Assembly (NCBI GenBank): GCA_965372405.1 | Contig: CBDVCE010000002.1 | Coordinates: 73,954 to 137,953, forward strand | Direction of reading: 5' to 3' | Length of the DNA: 64,000 nt | Origin: Sunxiuqinia sp965372405 | GTDB taxonomy: Bacteria > Bacteroidota > Bacteroidia > Bacteroidales > Prolixibacteraceae | Shown: positions 52,142-60,819 of the stretch, in pieces | Layout of the letters: each line of letters opens with the position of its first letter | How positions within the stretch are numbered: position 1 is the stretch's first letter | The notes under the pieces: generated by a model | Told to the model about the DNA's origin: nothing | Seen by the model: the letters and a program-made list of their open reading frames with translations, nothing else | The model's database searches: none | Translations under genes and position numbers: made by a program

Positions 52142-53476
52142 CTATTTAAAATACTTATCGAGTTTTTTGATTGCTGATGGTAAAGAAAAAATAACCACTT
52201 TATCGCCAGGCTTAATTTCTGTATCACCTTTTGCTACGAAAGCTTTTGATCCTCGAATATAACCTCCAATTTTTGCATCATCAGGGAAGTCAATATCTTT
52301 AATTGGCGCCTCAGTAATTTTTGTTCCTTCTTTTGCAACAAGTTCAAAAACTTCGGCATCACTAGCAGTAAGGCATTTGGCTTGGGCAACTTCAGCACCA
52401 AGCGTGTATTTGTAAATATAACTTGCTGCAATAAGCTTTTTATTTACCAGGCTCCCAATATCCATGCTTTCGGCAATATCCATAAAATCGATATTTTCAA
52501 CCTCCGCAACAGTTCGGCGCACCCCTACATTTTTAGCAAGGTGGCATGCAAGTATATTTGTTTCCGAATTTCCAGTAACTGCAATAAAGGCATCCATCCG
52601 TTCAATACGTTCTTCTTTTAGAAGATCAAGATTACGACCGTCACCATTAATAACAAGTACATTTTCAAAACGATCAGCTACTTTCTGACTTCGTTCTCTG
52701 CTTACCTCAATAATCTTAATATTGTACTGATCGCCAAGTCGCTCTATTGTTTTTTGAGCAATTCTGCTACCTCCCAAAATCATAATATTTCGAACAGGGA
52801 ATATTTCTTTTCCCGAAAGTTCCAGTACCTTATTTTGATATGCACGGGTAGTAATAAAGAAGACAATGTCTCCATTTTTAATAGAATCTTTTCCTGATGG
52901 AATAATGGTAGAATGCTCACGATTTATAGCTACTGCCCGTATCTCAGGTTCCATTGAAGAAAGCTCTTCAAGAGTTTTGCGTACAATGGGTGCATTTTCT
53001 CTGATTTTAATACCCAATAATAATAATTTTCCACCCGAAAACTCAATAAGCTGTCTTGTCCCTACCTGCTTTACCGAAGAGGCAATCTCTTTTGCCGCAA
53101 GGCTTTCTGGATAAATAAGCTCATCAACGCCAAGACCTTTTAGCTTTTCTTTATTCTTTTCAAATAAATATTCGCCATTATTAATCCGGGCAACAGTACG
53201 TTTTGCACCCATGTCTTTTGCAAGGATACAAGCTACAATATTTCGTTCTTCGTAAGGAGTGACTGCAATTAAAAGGTCAGCTTTCGAGATACCCGTTTCT
53301 TTTAAGTCTTTAAACGAATTGGCATATCCCGTAACTGTCAAAAGGTCAACCTGATCGGATATTTTAACAAGTCTTTCATTGTCGTCATCCATCAAAACAA
53401 TGTCATGATTCTCCTTGCTAAGCATTTTTGCAAGGTGAGTTCCAACTTCTCCAGCGCCTACAATAACAACCTTCAT
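52142..53476 (-). CDS. trkA: Trk potassium transporter, NAD-binding regulatory subunit
   Basis: About 444 residues from ATG 53476, which opens MKVVIVGAGEVGTHLAKML; an ATG at 53533 would add 19 residues of unrelated character. Two RCK units, each a Rossmann NAD-binding domain (GAGEVG at the N-terminus, a weaker MILGGSRIAQK near residue 227) and a TrkA_C domain. It gates TrkH in response to nucleotides. Confidence 0.94.
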   Translation of the reverse strand: MKVVIVGAGEVGTHLAKMLSKENHDIVLMDDDNERLVKISDQVDLLTVTGYANSFKDLKETGISKADLLIAVTPYEERNIVACILAKDMGAKRTVARINNGEYLFEKNKEKLKGLGVDELIYPESLAAKEIASSVKQVGTRQLIEFSGGKLLLLGIKIRENAPIVRKTLEELSSMEPEIRAVAINREHSTIIPSGKDSIKNGDIVFFITTRAYQNKVLELSGKEIFPVRNIMILGGSRIAQKTIERLGDQYNIKIIEVSRERSQKVADRFENVLVINGDGRNLDLLKEERIERMDAFIAVTGNSETNILACHLAKNVGVRRTVAEVENIDFMDIAESMDIGSLVNKKLIAASYIYKYTLGAEVAQAKCLTASDAEVFELVAKEGTKITEAPIKDIDFPDDAKIGGYIRGSKAFVAKGDTEIKPGDKVVIFSLPSAIKKLDKYFK

Positions 53477-53597
53477 GTCTGTGTCAGTAAAAATTAAGCC
53501 AAGCAAAGTAACATTAAAAAATAAGATTTCCATCGATAAGAGCCCTGTTTTTTTGACTGCGTCAAGAATGTTTAATGTCTTTCAGGAACATAAAGAA

Positions 53598-55583
53598 CTA
53601 AAAATCAACAGTAAAGGCTCCATGTTTGTGCAGTAAGTAACTTTTTTCAGATAAATCAATGATCTGTTTTTTCTCTAAGATAAAGATGGATGGTGAATCC
53701 AGATTTCTTCTTCCTTCAATCTTCGTATAATTCAATAATAAGTTTGATTTTTGGTTTGGTTCCAAATTCTGATTTGCATAAAAGCTCTGATTTCCAAATT
53801 GAATGATGCCGTTCTTAATTATCAAATCATCCATTTTTAGAGAATCCACCTTAGATATATTAATTAGAACTGGATCATTCAATTGAAGTTCCTTTAATGT
53901 ATTCTTAAATAAGTATCTGGTTGGTTTTTCTTCATTGAAAGATAAAAGGTAATTTTTGCGATTATTGATTAAATGTACTACTCTTTCATTGCTATTATAT
54001 ACGATTATTTTCTTCTGATTGAAAAGTTGATGTTTCATTACTAAACCATCCAGAAGAAAGAAAATCAAAACGATTAATGAAATGAAGAAATAGATTTTTC
54101 TTTTCCATTTTATAAAGAAAATACCTGATACGAAGATTAGCACCAAACTAAAAAGTTGAATTGTAGAAATTGATATTCCTTCGATTAAAGAGTAAGGGAA
54201 ATTCTCAATTTTTGAGAGTAAATAGATAGTTCCTTCAGTTATGCTTTCAAGTAGTTTGGCTATAAAACTTGAAATTATTTGAACGGGTGAAGTCAACAAG
54301 AATGAAAACGTAAACCCTAAAATGAGATAGGCTGCTGGAATCACAATCAGGTTGCTCAGGAAAAAATAGACGGGGAACTGATTGAAATAGTATATGGATA
54401 GAGGAAACGTCCCAATTTGAGCAGCTATTGAGATACAAGATAGTTGCCAGACTTTCTTTGTTAGCCAATATTTAGGCTGAAATAACTTTTCTAATCTCGG
54501 GTAGAAAAAGACAATGGAGAGCACTGCCATATACGAAAGCTGAAATCCAACTTCGAACAATAAATCAGGCTTAAATAGTAATAGCAAAAATGCCGATGCT
54601 GCCAACGAATTGTAAATAGATGTTGGGCGTTTTAAGCTGTTGCCAATTAGGATAAAACTAAACATGACCGTTGCTCTTTGAACCGACGGCGAGAATCCAG
54701 TAATCAATGCATAACACCAAAGAATACCTGCTATTAGAAAAACGTATATCCATCGGCCAGTCTTTCGTCGTTTAAAAAAGGAAAAGAGCAGGCTCAGGAA
54801 TAGATAGATCATTCCAACATGTAAACCTGAAACTGCCAGCACATGCATTGCTCCGGTAGCTGCAAAGCGTGATTTTATTTCAGACGAAAGCTCTTTTCTG
54901 TAGCCTAATGAAAGTGCAGAAATAACCTGAACAGCTTCATTGCTGTGAATGTGTGTTTTTAGAATTTGTAATAGTCTGTTTCTGAAATTCTCAGCGAGAT
55001 ATATCGGAGACTTCTTACTGTCTTTTAAGACCTGAATGTCATTGTCATTTATAAATGCATTATAGAAATAAGCCTGATGGGACATATAGCCAGCATAATC
55101 AAACTCAAAAGGATTGCCCCTGTTTTTGATTCGATGAAGTGTCGTTTCACAAAATAGTTGATTGCCAGCTTTAAGGTTTTCAATTGTTTTTGATTTTCGG
55201 GTGTAGATTATTGCTTTCTTTTGTTCCAGAACTGAAGAATCTGCTTTAATAATTTCGACATTTAACTGAAATGAATTTTGCTTTTCTGTTGGTCTTTCAA
55301 GCAAAACGAATTGATAGTGACCAGTATGCTTCTCAATAATAGTTTCTTTTGGGTTTAACGAGAAACTAAAAGCCAGCAAACACAAGGCACTTCCAATAAA
55401 AAGAGAACTAACAAAGTCGAAAGTGTACTGCTTGTTTTTGAAAAGTACCAAACTATAAACAAGTAAAAGCAAGGAACAAGGTATCAGCAAATAAATAGCT
55501 TCATAGAAGTATTTGCATAGCAGGATGCCTGTCAGCCAAAATAAAATGATTCTTACAAATGGGTTGTTTTTAAAGAAACTCAC
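53598..55583 (-). CDS. comEC: ComEC/Rec2-like DNA uptake channel without a beta-lactamase domain
   Basis: A 661-residue membrane protein. N-terminal DUF4131 region (about 1-190), then the competence domain (about 215-480) with the signature ATGAMHVLAVSGLHVGMIYLF. After a last set of helices, the final ~150 residues are beta-rich but have no HxHxDH metal motif, so the metallo-beta-lactamase domain that trims DNA in Bacillus-type ComEC is absent or unrecognisable. Expected to bring single-stranded DNA across the inner membrane; whether this strain is competent cannot be told. Confidence 0.85.
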   Translation of the reverse strand: MSFFKNNPFVRIILFWLTGILLCKYFYEAIYLLIPCSLLLLVYSLVLFKNKQYTFDFVSSLFIGSALCLLAFSFSLNPKETIIEKHTGHYQFVLLERPTEKQNSFQLNVEIIKADSSVLEQKKAIIYTRKSKTIENLKAGNQLFCETTLHRIKNRGNPFEFDYAGYMSHQAYFYNAFINDNDIQVLKDSKKSPIYLAENFRNRLLQILKTHIHSNEAVQVISALSLGYRKELSSEIKSRFAATGAMHVLAVSGLHVGMIYLFLSLLFSFFKRRKTGRWIYVFLIAGILWCYALITGFSPSVQRATVMFSFILIGNSLKRPTSIYNSLAASAFLLLLFKPDLLFEVGFQLSYMAVLSIVFFYPRLEKLFQPKYWLTKKVWQLSCISIAAQIGTFPLSIYYFNQFPVYFFLSNLIVIPAAYLILGFTFSFLLTSPVQIISSFIAKLLESITEGTIYLLSKIENFPYSLIEGISISTIQLFSLVLIFVSGIFFIKWKRKIYFFISLIVLIFFLLDGLVMKHQLFNQKKIIVYNSNERVVHLINNRKNYLLSFNEEKPTRYLFKNTLKELQLNDPVLINISKVDSLKMDDLIIKNGIIQFGNQSFYANQNLEPNQKSNLLLNYTKIEGRRNLDSPSIFILEKKQIIDLSEKSYLLHKHGAFTVDF

Positions 55584-55821
55584 AGCCAGGGATTTTACTG
55601 CAAGTTAAGATACTAAATATCAAATTCCAAACTTCAAAAAACAAATGGATCAATTCAACTTTCTGTGCGAGATTCCTTTTCATCTCTAATTGTAACTACA
55701 CGATTTACATCAAATGGCTTAATATAAAAATTAGTAAAGAATTAATTTGGAATGTGCGGCGCATGTATAGTCACAACTTTAATCAACATTTCTGTTGCGC
55801 CTTTTTATCTCATCATTCCTT

Positions 55822-55939
55822 ACCCCGGGTTGCTCTCACTTCATTCGTTTACCCGGGGTTATTGCTGTAATGCCCTTTCAGGGCAACGCGAAATGACGCT
55901 GAAAGTGTCAAAGAAAATAGCCCAGTGCAAAGCGCTGGG
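55822..55939. repeat. Cluster of GC-rich palindromes (dispersed intergenic repeat)
   Basis: Three consecutive hairpins: ACCCCGGGT/ACCCGGGGT (55822-55830 and 55851-55859), GCCCTTTCAGGGC (55872-55884) and CCCAG...CTGGG (55921-55939). They are much richer in G+C than the surroundings. Of the 790 bases between comEC and def, this, the transposase relic and one more palindrome are all I can identify. Confidence 0.6.
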
Positions 55940-56024
55940 TTAATTATAGATATGTGAAAATCGTCCGGCGGAATTGGCTGGGACGAAGCGGTTAAGTATC
56001 ACCGGACGAAAAGCCTGGTGTTAT

Positions 56025-56186
56025 GTAAATAACATTGTTCCGGATCAAATGAACTACTTCCAGAACAGAAGCGCAAATGCTTCTGCGGAATCTTTCACTG
56101 CTAAACTTAAAGCGTTCAGAGCTTCTCAAAGAGGAGTCAGAGATATAGCATTCTTCCTTTTCAGATTAGCTAAAATTTATGCATAA
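56025..56186 (+). pseudogene. C-terminal relic of an ISL3/ISAon1-type transposase
   Basis: The frame to TAA 56184 reads NYFQNRSANASAESFTAKLK followed by AFRASQRGVRDIAFFLFRLAKIYA, which matches the C-terminus of DDE transposases of the ISL3/ISAon1 type. The upstream reading (from 55974) does not continue the transposase, and no inverted repeats frame it, so only the last ~53 codons survive. Confidence 0.65.
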
Positions 56187-56288
56187 AATCATTCTCCCCT
56201 CAGAAACTTCATTTGATCCAAACAAATTCCAAAAACCAGTATTTAGTCAGAGTTATCACTATCAAGTAACAGAGGAGTAATTCGATGC

Positions 56289-56325
56289 AGATTCCGGATC
56301 TTCGCTTTGCTTCGTCCGGAATGAC
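56289..56325. repeat. Short GATTCCGGA palindrome
   Basis: ATTCCGGA and TCCGGAAT flank a CTTCGCTTTGCTTCG loop; same family as the AGATTCCGGAATGAC arms elsewhere. Confidence 0.5.
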
Positions 56326-56373
56326 TAATCTAATATCCGGTATCCAGTCTCCTTTCTCCGGTTTTCCTTTTCC

Positions 56374-56934
56374 CTATTTCTTACCAGGAATTCTTATTCG
56401 GTAGCTGGTTTCTATTTTTCCTTTTGAGATGGCTACCAGCTTGCTTTTTAATAAACGTTTCTTGAGAGGGGTGAGGTAATCGATAAACATTTTGCCTTCC
56501 AGGTGGTCGTATTCATGCTGAATTACTCTTGCCGCAAAACCGCCATATTCTTCAATGTGTTCCTCAAAGTTCTCATCCAGATATTTGATTTTTACTTTCT
56601 CAGGACGTGAAATATCTTCACGAATTTCAGGCAAGCTAAGACAACCTTCATTCATTGTCCATTCTTCTCCGTTAAGCTCTAAAATCTGAGGATTAATAAA
56701 TACTTTTTTGAAATCGGCTAATTCTGGTTCTTCTTCAGCAGCAGTACTGGCATCAATAACAAAAACACAAATCGATTTCCCAATTTGAGGAGCAGCCAAA
56801 CCAACACCATCTGAATGGTACATGGTTTCCCACATATTTTCAAGAAATTCATTCAGGTTCTCAAAATCTTGCTCAATTGGTTTTGCAATTTTGCGCAAAA
56901 TTGGATCTCCATATACAGTAACCGGGTAAATCAT
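56374..56934 (-). CDS. def: Peptide deformylase
   Basis: A 186-residue metalloenzyme removing the formyl group from new proteins. All three motifs are present: GVGLAAPQIG, EGCLSLPE (metal Cys) and QHEYDHLEG (metal His pair and catalytic Glu). Its ATG overlaps the ruvX stop by four bases. Confidence 0.96.
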   Translation of the reverse strand: MIYPVTVYGDPILRKIAKPIEQDFENLNEFLENMWETMYHSDGVGLAAPQIGKSICVFVIDASTAAEEEPELADFKKVFINPQILELNGEEWTMNEGCLSLPEIREDISRPEKVKIKYLDENFEEHIEEYGGFAARVIQHEYDHLEGKMFIDYLTPLKKRLLKSKLVAISKGKIETSYRIRIPGKK

Positions 56935-57353
56935 GATTTAAATTTTTGTTGCTGCATGTAAGACTGTAAAATAATGGTTGCACTTACTGCATCTATTGTT
57001 GCCTTATTCTGGCGGTCTTTCTTTTTAAGCCCTGCATCAATCATGGTTTGAAAAGCCAATTTCGATGTAAAACGTTCATCAACCAACTCAAGTGCCATAT
57101 CTGGATAAAGCTTTTGGAAACGTTTTAAGAAAGGGTTGATATACAAAACGGACTGGGAAGGTTCATTGTTCATTTGTCGCGGATAACCAACTACAACTTT
57201 CTCTACCTCTTCTTTTTGGAAATATTCTTTTAGAAAATCCCAAATGTCATGAGCTCGGACTGTAGTTAGTTTATTGGCAATAATTTGCATAGGATCGGTC
57301 ACTGCCAGTCCCACTCTTTTTCGCCCATAATCAATTGCCAATATTCTTCCCAT
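56931..57353 (-). CDS. ruvX: Putative pre-16S rRNA nuclease / Holliday junction resolvase YqgF
   Basis: A 140-residue RNase H-fold nuclease. Signatures: ILAIDYGRKRVGLAVTD at the N-terminus with the first metal Asp, VVGYPRQMNNEPS, LVDERFTS and DAVSATIIL with the last Asp. YqgF is implicated in 16S rRNA 5' maturation. Forms an operon with def. Confidence 0.93.
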   Translation of the reverse strand: MGRILAIDYGRKRVGLAVTDPMQIIANKLTTVRAHDIWDFLKEYFQKEEVEKVVVGYPRQMNNEPSQSVLYINPFLKRFQKLYPDMALELVDERFTSKLAFQTMIDAGLKKKDRQNKATIDAVSATIILQSYMQQQKFKS

Positions 57354-57458
57354 TTCCCCAAATTTTCAGCAAAAATAGCAATTTTATCGCGACCACGAAT
57401 AAGTTTTCTTCATATAGCTGTTGGCCGCAAGTCATAAGCATAAAGAAAATTTCAATAG

Positions 57459-57557
57459 TCATCCCGGCGCAGGCCGGGATCTCCGTCGATTATTATTTAG
57501 CAGCAAGTTGCCAGTTTGTGATCATCATTATTAGTAAGTGCAGATTCCGGAATGACG
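57459..57557. repeat. Dispersed inverted repeat with long loop
   Basis: GTCATCCCGGCGCAGGCCGG at 57459 on, itself a hairpin, and AGATTCCGGAATGACG at 57542-57557 are the two arms of the same repeat class as 35897-35965. The rest of the 390-base spacer between ruvX and 57746 shows nothing else recognisable. Confidence 0.65.
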
Positions 57558-57745
57558 ATTAAGCATTGTTTAGAATATAGAATATACAATCTCGAACAAT
57601 CCAGAACCCATTCCTTAATTGTTCTGTAACTCCCATGAATACAGTGATGTGCAACTTTGGCACAGGCTTTGCAAGGAGATGAATAACTGATTACCGGTAA
57701 ATGCAGGCACCAGAGAAATTGAATAATAACTTAAAACTGGAAGCC

Positions 57746-58438
57746 ATGAAAACAATTAAAATTAGACTGATTGCATTGCTGATTACACTTGCAGCAGTTA
57801 CTACAGGATTTAACGCAGAAGCGCAACGAAGAGAATATCGAAGTGACAGGAATGATCGTCATGAACGATATGCAAAAAACGACCGCAACAACAGAGGTGA
57901 TCGTTATAAGAAGAGCGATAAACGTCATCATGAAAAAAGTGACCGATACAAAAAAGAATATCGATATAATGATAGGAAGCACGCTCAGCAAAAATATGAC
58001 AGGAATAGAAATAGGCACAATAATTCCAATAAGTATCAAAAAAAGCACCATAATTATAAACACTATAATTACAAGCATAACAAACGGTATGGACATGATT
58101 ATGACAGGTATTATAAACGTTATAATAACCATCGTTACCATCATCGTAAGTACGGAACAGTATATCGCAAATTTCACAGATCTCCTTACCGATTCAGACA
58201 TCAGGATTGTGATTATTACTACTACGGTGGACAATATTACAGACACCACCACGGAATTGGTTACGTAAGAGTTGAATTACCCGGACACATTGTATTTGAA
58301 TACTTACCTGCCCGTTGCGAAAGATTTAGACATGGTGGGCATGATTACTACCGACACGGAGATGTAGTTTTTGAAAGATACAGACATGGTTACAGATTGG
58401 CGCCTTCATTCGGTATTCAGTTATCAGCACATTTTTGA
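57746..58438 (+). CDS. Exported protein rich in His, Tyr, Arg, Asn and Lys
   Basis: A 230-residue protein from ATG 57746 (signal peptide ending NAEAQ; an in-frame ATG at 57701 would add 15 residues). Residues 26-150 are low-complexity with short units such as NDRHERY, KSDKRHHEKSDR, NYKHYNYKHNKRYG and YDRYYKRYNNHRYHHRKYG. The C-terminal ~80 residues (CDYYYYGGQYYRHHHG, RVELPGHIVFEYLP, HGDVVFERYRHGYRL) are more ordered. Metal binding or surface coating are possible because of the many His; no family recognised. Long open frames on other strands here are shadows of the biased composition. Confidence 0.7.
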   Translation: MKTIKIRLIALLITLAAVTTGFNAEAQRREYRSDRNDRHERYAKNDRNNRGDRYKKSDKRHHEKSDRYKKEYRYNDRKHAQQKYDRNRNRHNNSNKYQKKHHNYKHYNYKHNKRYGHDYDRYYKRYNNHRYHHRKYGTVYRKFHRSPYRFRHQDCDYYYYGGQYYRHHHGIGYVRVELPGHIVFEYLPARCERFRHGGHDYYRHGDVVFERYRHGYRLAPSFGIQLSAHF

Positions 58439-58508
58439 TGCCGATACGATTTGAAAAGAACTTTTAATTCAAATCAATTTAGGTATTACCACTATATATC
58501 AATCAATG

Positions 58509-58540
58509 AAAAAGGCCTTCCGTTTGGGAGGCTTTTCTTT
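58509..58540 (+). terminator. Terminator after the His/Tyr-rich protein gene
   Basis: AAAAAGGCCTTCC pairs with GGGAGGCTTTT with one bulge, followed by CTTTT. Confidence 0.6.
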
Positions 58541-58715
58541 TGTCGCATAGCCCTGCGGAATGCAGAAAATCCATTCTTTGTTTATCAGTCTCGCACAATG
58601 GGGCATGTTCGTTATATATTCCAAATAATACTTTTAACAACCTTCTGTATAATTCATTGAAAAGCTTATTTTTGAGTATTAAGAAATTTCGTAACCAAAA
58701 ATAAACCTGACAAAA

Positions 58716-60173
58716 ATGAAAAATCTCTCCGGTTTTCTGATTTTACTATCTCTAATTCTATTTATTTCTTGTACCGCTAAAAAGGAAAACAAACAAGAAA
58801 ATCAATCCCCAAACTTTGTTGTTGTTTTTATTGATGACATGGGCTATGGTGATATCGGCTGCTATGGAGCTACTGGTTTCCAAACACCAAATCTGGATCA
58901 GTTGGCTAATGAAGGTATGCGTTTCACCAACTTCTATTCGGCACAGCCTGTTTGTAGTGCTTCGCGTGCTGGTTTGCTTACTGGCTGCTATCCAAATCGA
59001 ATTGGTTTTTCCGGTGCTTTATTCCCACGTAGTGAAGTTGGAATGAATCCAGAGGAAACGACCATTGCCGAAATGCTGAAAGAAAAAGGTTATGCTACCG
59101 GAATATTTGGGAAATGGCATTTGGGTCATCACAAAGAATTTCTACCTCTTCAACATGGTTTTGATGAGTATGTTGGTCTTCCATATTCAAATGATATGTG
59201 GCCAATTGGTATTGATGGCAAGCGTTTACCAAAAGATAAAGGCCGTGGAAAACTTCCAGATTTGCCATTGATTGATGGAAATGAACCTGTTGAGTTTATT
59301 ACTGATTTAAAAGGGCAGGATAAGTTGACAACCCTTTATACCGAAAAAGCTGTCGATTTCATTAATCGTAATGCTGATGAACCATTCTTTGTTTATCTAC
59401 CTCATACAATGGGACACGTTCCATTAGGCGTTTCTGATAAGTTCCGTGGTAAAAGCGAATTGGGCTTTTATGGTGATGTGATGATGGAGATTGACTGGTC
59501 TGTTGGACAGTTAATGGAAACTCTAGAGGAAAATGGAATTGCTGATAATACTGTTTTTATTTTTACTACGGATAACGGACCTTGGTTAAATTATGGTGAT
59601 CATGCCGGTTCTTCAGGTGGTTTGCGCGAAGGCAAAACCACTAGCTGGGAAGGCGGACAACGTGTTCCATTTATAATTCGTTGGCCTGCTAAAACTCCAG
59701 CAGGGAAAATTTGTAACAAGCTGGCATGTGCAATCGACATTTTACCAAGCTTTGCAAAAATAGCGGGAGCTCCTCTTCCCGAAAAAGAAATTGATGGGGT
59801 AGATGTGACCGAATTATGGACTGGCAATATGGAAGCCACACCACGTGATGAAATTTGGTTTTACTTTGGAAAGAACAATCTTAATGGTGTACGCAAAGGA
59901 AACTGGAAATTAGTAATGCCTCACACCTGGAGATCATACGATGCTAAACCGGGTGAAAATGGACATGGCGGTGCAAGACCTGCAAAAGTTGTGGAGTCGC
60001 CAGAACTTTACAACATGATGCGCGATCCGGGTGAGCAGTTCAATCAAGCAGAATACTATCCAGAAAAAGTGGAAGAACTTATGAAAGTAGTTGAGAAGGC
60101 TCGTGCTGAATTGGGTGACCTCAATGTTGATATTGCAAAAGGAACTGGAAACCGTGAAATAGGTAAGAGATAA
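58716..60173 (+). CDS. Arylsulfatase-type sulfatase, lipoprotein
   Basis: A 485-residue S1-family sulfatase. Lipoprotein signal with LFISC (Cys19). Active-site motif PVCSASRAGLLTG with Cys80, the residue converted to formylglycine by an anaerobic or aerobic maturase; metal ligands in FIDDMGYGDIG (Asp40, Asp41) and FTTDNGPW; FGKWHLGHH supplies catalytic Lys/His. Likely removes sulfate from a sulfated polysaccharide at the cell surface or periplasm, which would suit the uronyl hydrolase elsewhere in the window. No maturase adjacent. Confidence 0.92.
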   Translation: MKNLSGFLILLSLILFISCTAKKENKQENQSPNFVVVFIDDMGYGDIGCYGATGFQTPNLDQLANEGMRFTNFYSAQPVCSASRAGLLTGCYPNRIGFSGALFPRSEVGMNPEETTIAEMLKEKGYATGIFGKWHLGHHKEFLPLQHGFDEYVGLPYSNDMWPIGIDGKRLPKDKGRGKLPDLPLIDGNEPVEFITDLKGQDKLTTLYTEKAVDFINRNADEPFFVYLPHTMGHVPLGVSDKFRGKSELGFYGDVMMEIDWSVGQLMETLEENGIADNTVFIFTTDNGPWLNYGDHAGSSGGLREGKTTSWEGGQRVPFIIRWPAKTPAGKICNKLACAIDILPSFAKIAGAPLPEKEIDGVDVTELWTGNMEATPRDEIWFYFGKNNLNGVRKGNWKLVMPHTWRSYDAKPGENGHGGARPAKVVESPELYNMMRDPGEQFNQAEYYPEKVEELMKVVEKARAELGDLNVDIAKGTGNREIGKR

Positions 60174-60200
60174 ATTGTAAGTTTCTAAATAGGGTTTCAT

Positions 60201-60497
60201 CTAACTAACATCAGTCATTTCATTAATCGTAAAATCTTCAACAGCACCATCAGTTGTCATTTTGTATGTTGCAATATGAGGAGTATTCATATGCTCTAGC
60301 CACAACTCACGACTAGCCCAGTTTTCAAAAAACAGGAAAACGTTTTCATTTTCATTATCCTGGTGCAGGTCATAGTTAATGCAGCCATTCTCCTTGCGAG
60401 TTGGTTCAATTAACTTTGTCAACTCTTGTTTTACCAATTCCAGTTTTTCGCTTTTGGCTACAATTTTTGCAACTATTGTTAGTTTTTTACTTTCCAT
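60201..60497 (-). CDS. Antibiotic biosynthesis monooxygenase (ABM) domain protein, quinol monooxygenase-like
   Basis: A 98-residue ferredoxin-like protein: MESKKLTIVAKIVAKSEKLE, NGCINYDLHQDNENENVFLFFENW, and LWLEHMNTPHIATYKMT. Matches YgiN-like ABM proteins, dimeric cofactor-free monooxygenases or stress proteins. Substrate unknown. Converges with the sulfatase gene. Confidence 0.82.
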   Translation of the reverse strand: MESKKLTIVAKIVAKSEKLELVKQELTKLIEPTRKENGCINYDLHQDNENENVFLFFENWASRELWLEHMNTPHIATYKMTTDGAVEDFTINEMTDVS

Positions 60498-60819
60498 GAT
60501 TTATTTTTTTTGTTCAATTCTTTAGCTTAGTTATTTCTTGCTGTAAAACTAATGATAGAATACTGAGTTTGCAATTGAAACAAATCGTTTTATCCGAAAG
60601 TGCTTCAATGGTCTTGCTAAGTTTTATGGGTGTTTTCAATGTGTTGACTTGTCAAATCGCAAAACACCCGCCTGCCATATCCAATTTGTAAACTAAAAAA
60701 GGAATCCAATCCCTATAGAACGATTGGAGCAAGTGCATTATTCAATCCCGAATGACTCGGTGCTAAATGCTGGGTCGTACCGACCGCATAAAGAACTAAT
60801 TATTAACGCCAGTAGTTTA
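60498..60819. other. Intergenic stretch, no gene seen
   Basis: About 320 bases without a credible frame. The only structure found is a small hairpin GGTCG/CGACC at 60773-60785 in a slightly G+C-richer patch that looks like decayed dispersed repeat. Confidence 0.5.

Noticed and set aside
55752..55943. Small Cys-containing protein frame
   Set aside because: The frame runs through the GC-rich palindromes of a dispersed repeat.
57731..58268. Two long frames overlapping the His/Tyr-rich gene on other frames and strand
   Set aside because: They have no signal peptide or family match and arise from the low-complexity codon pattern (AAT, CAT, TAT).
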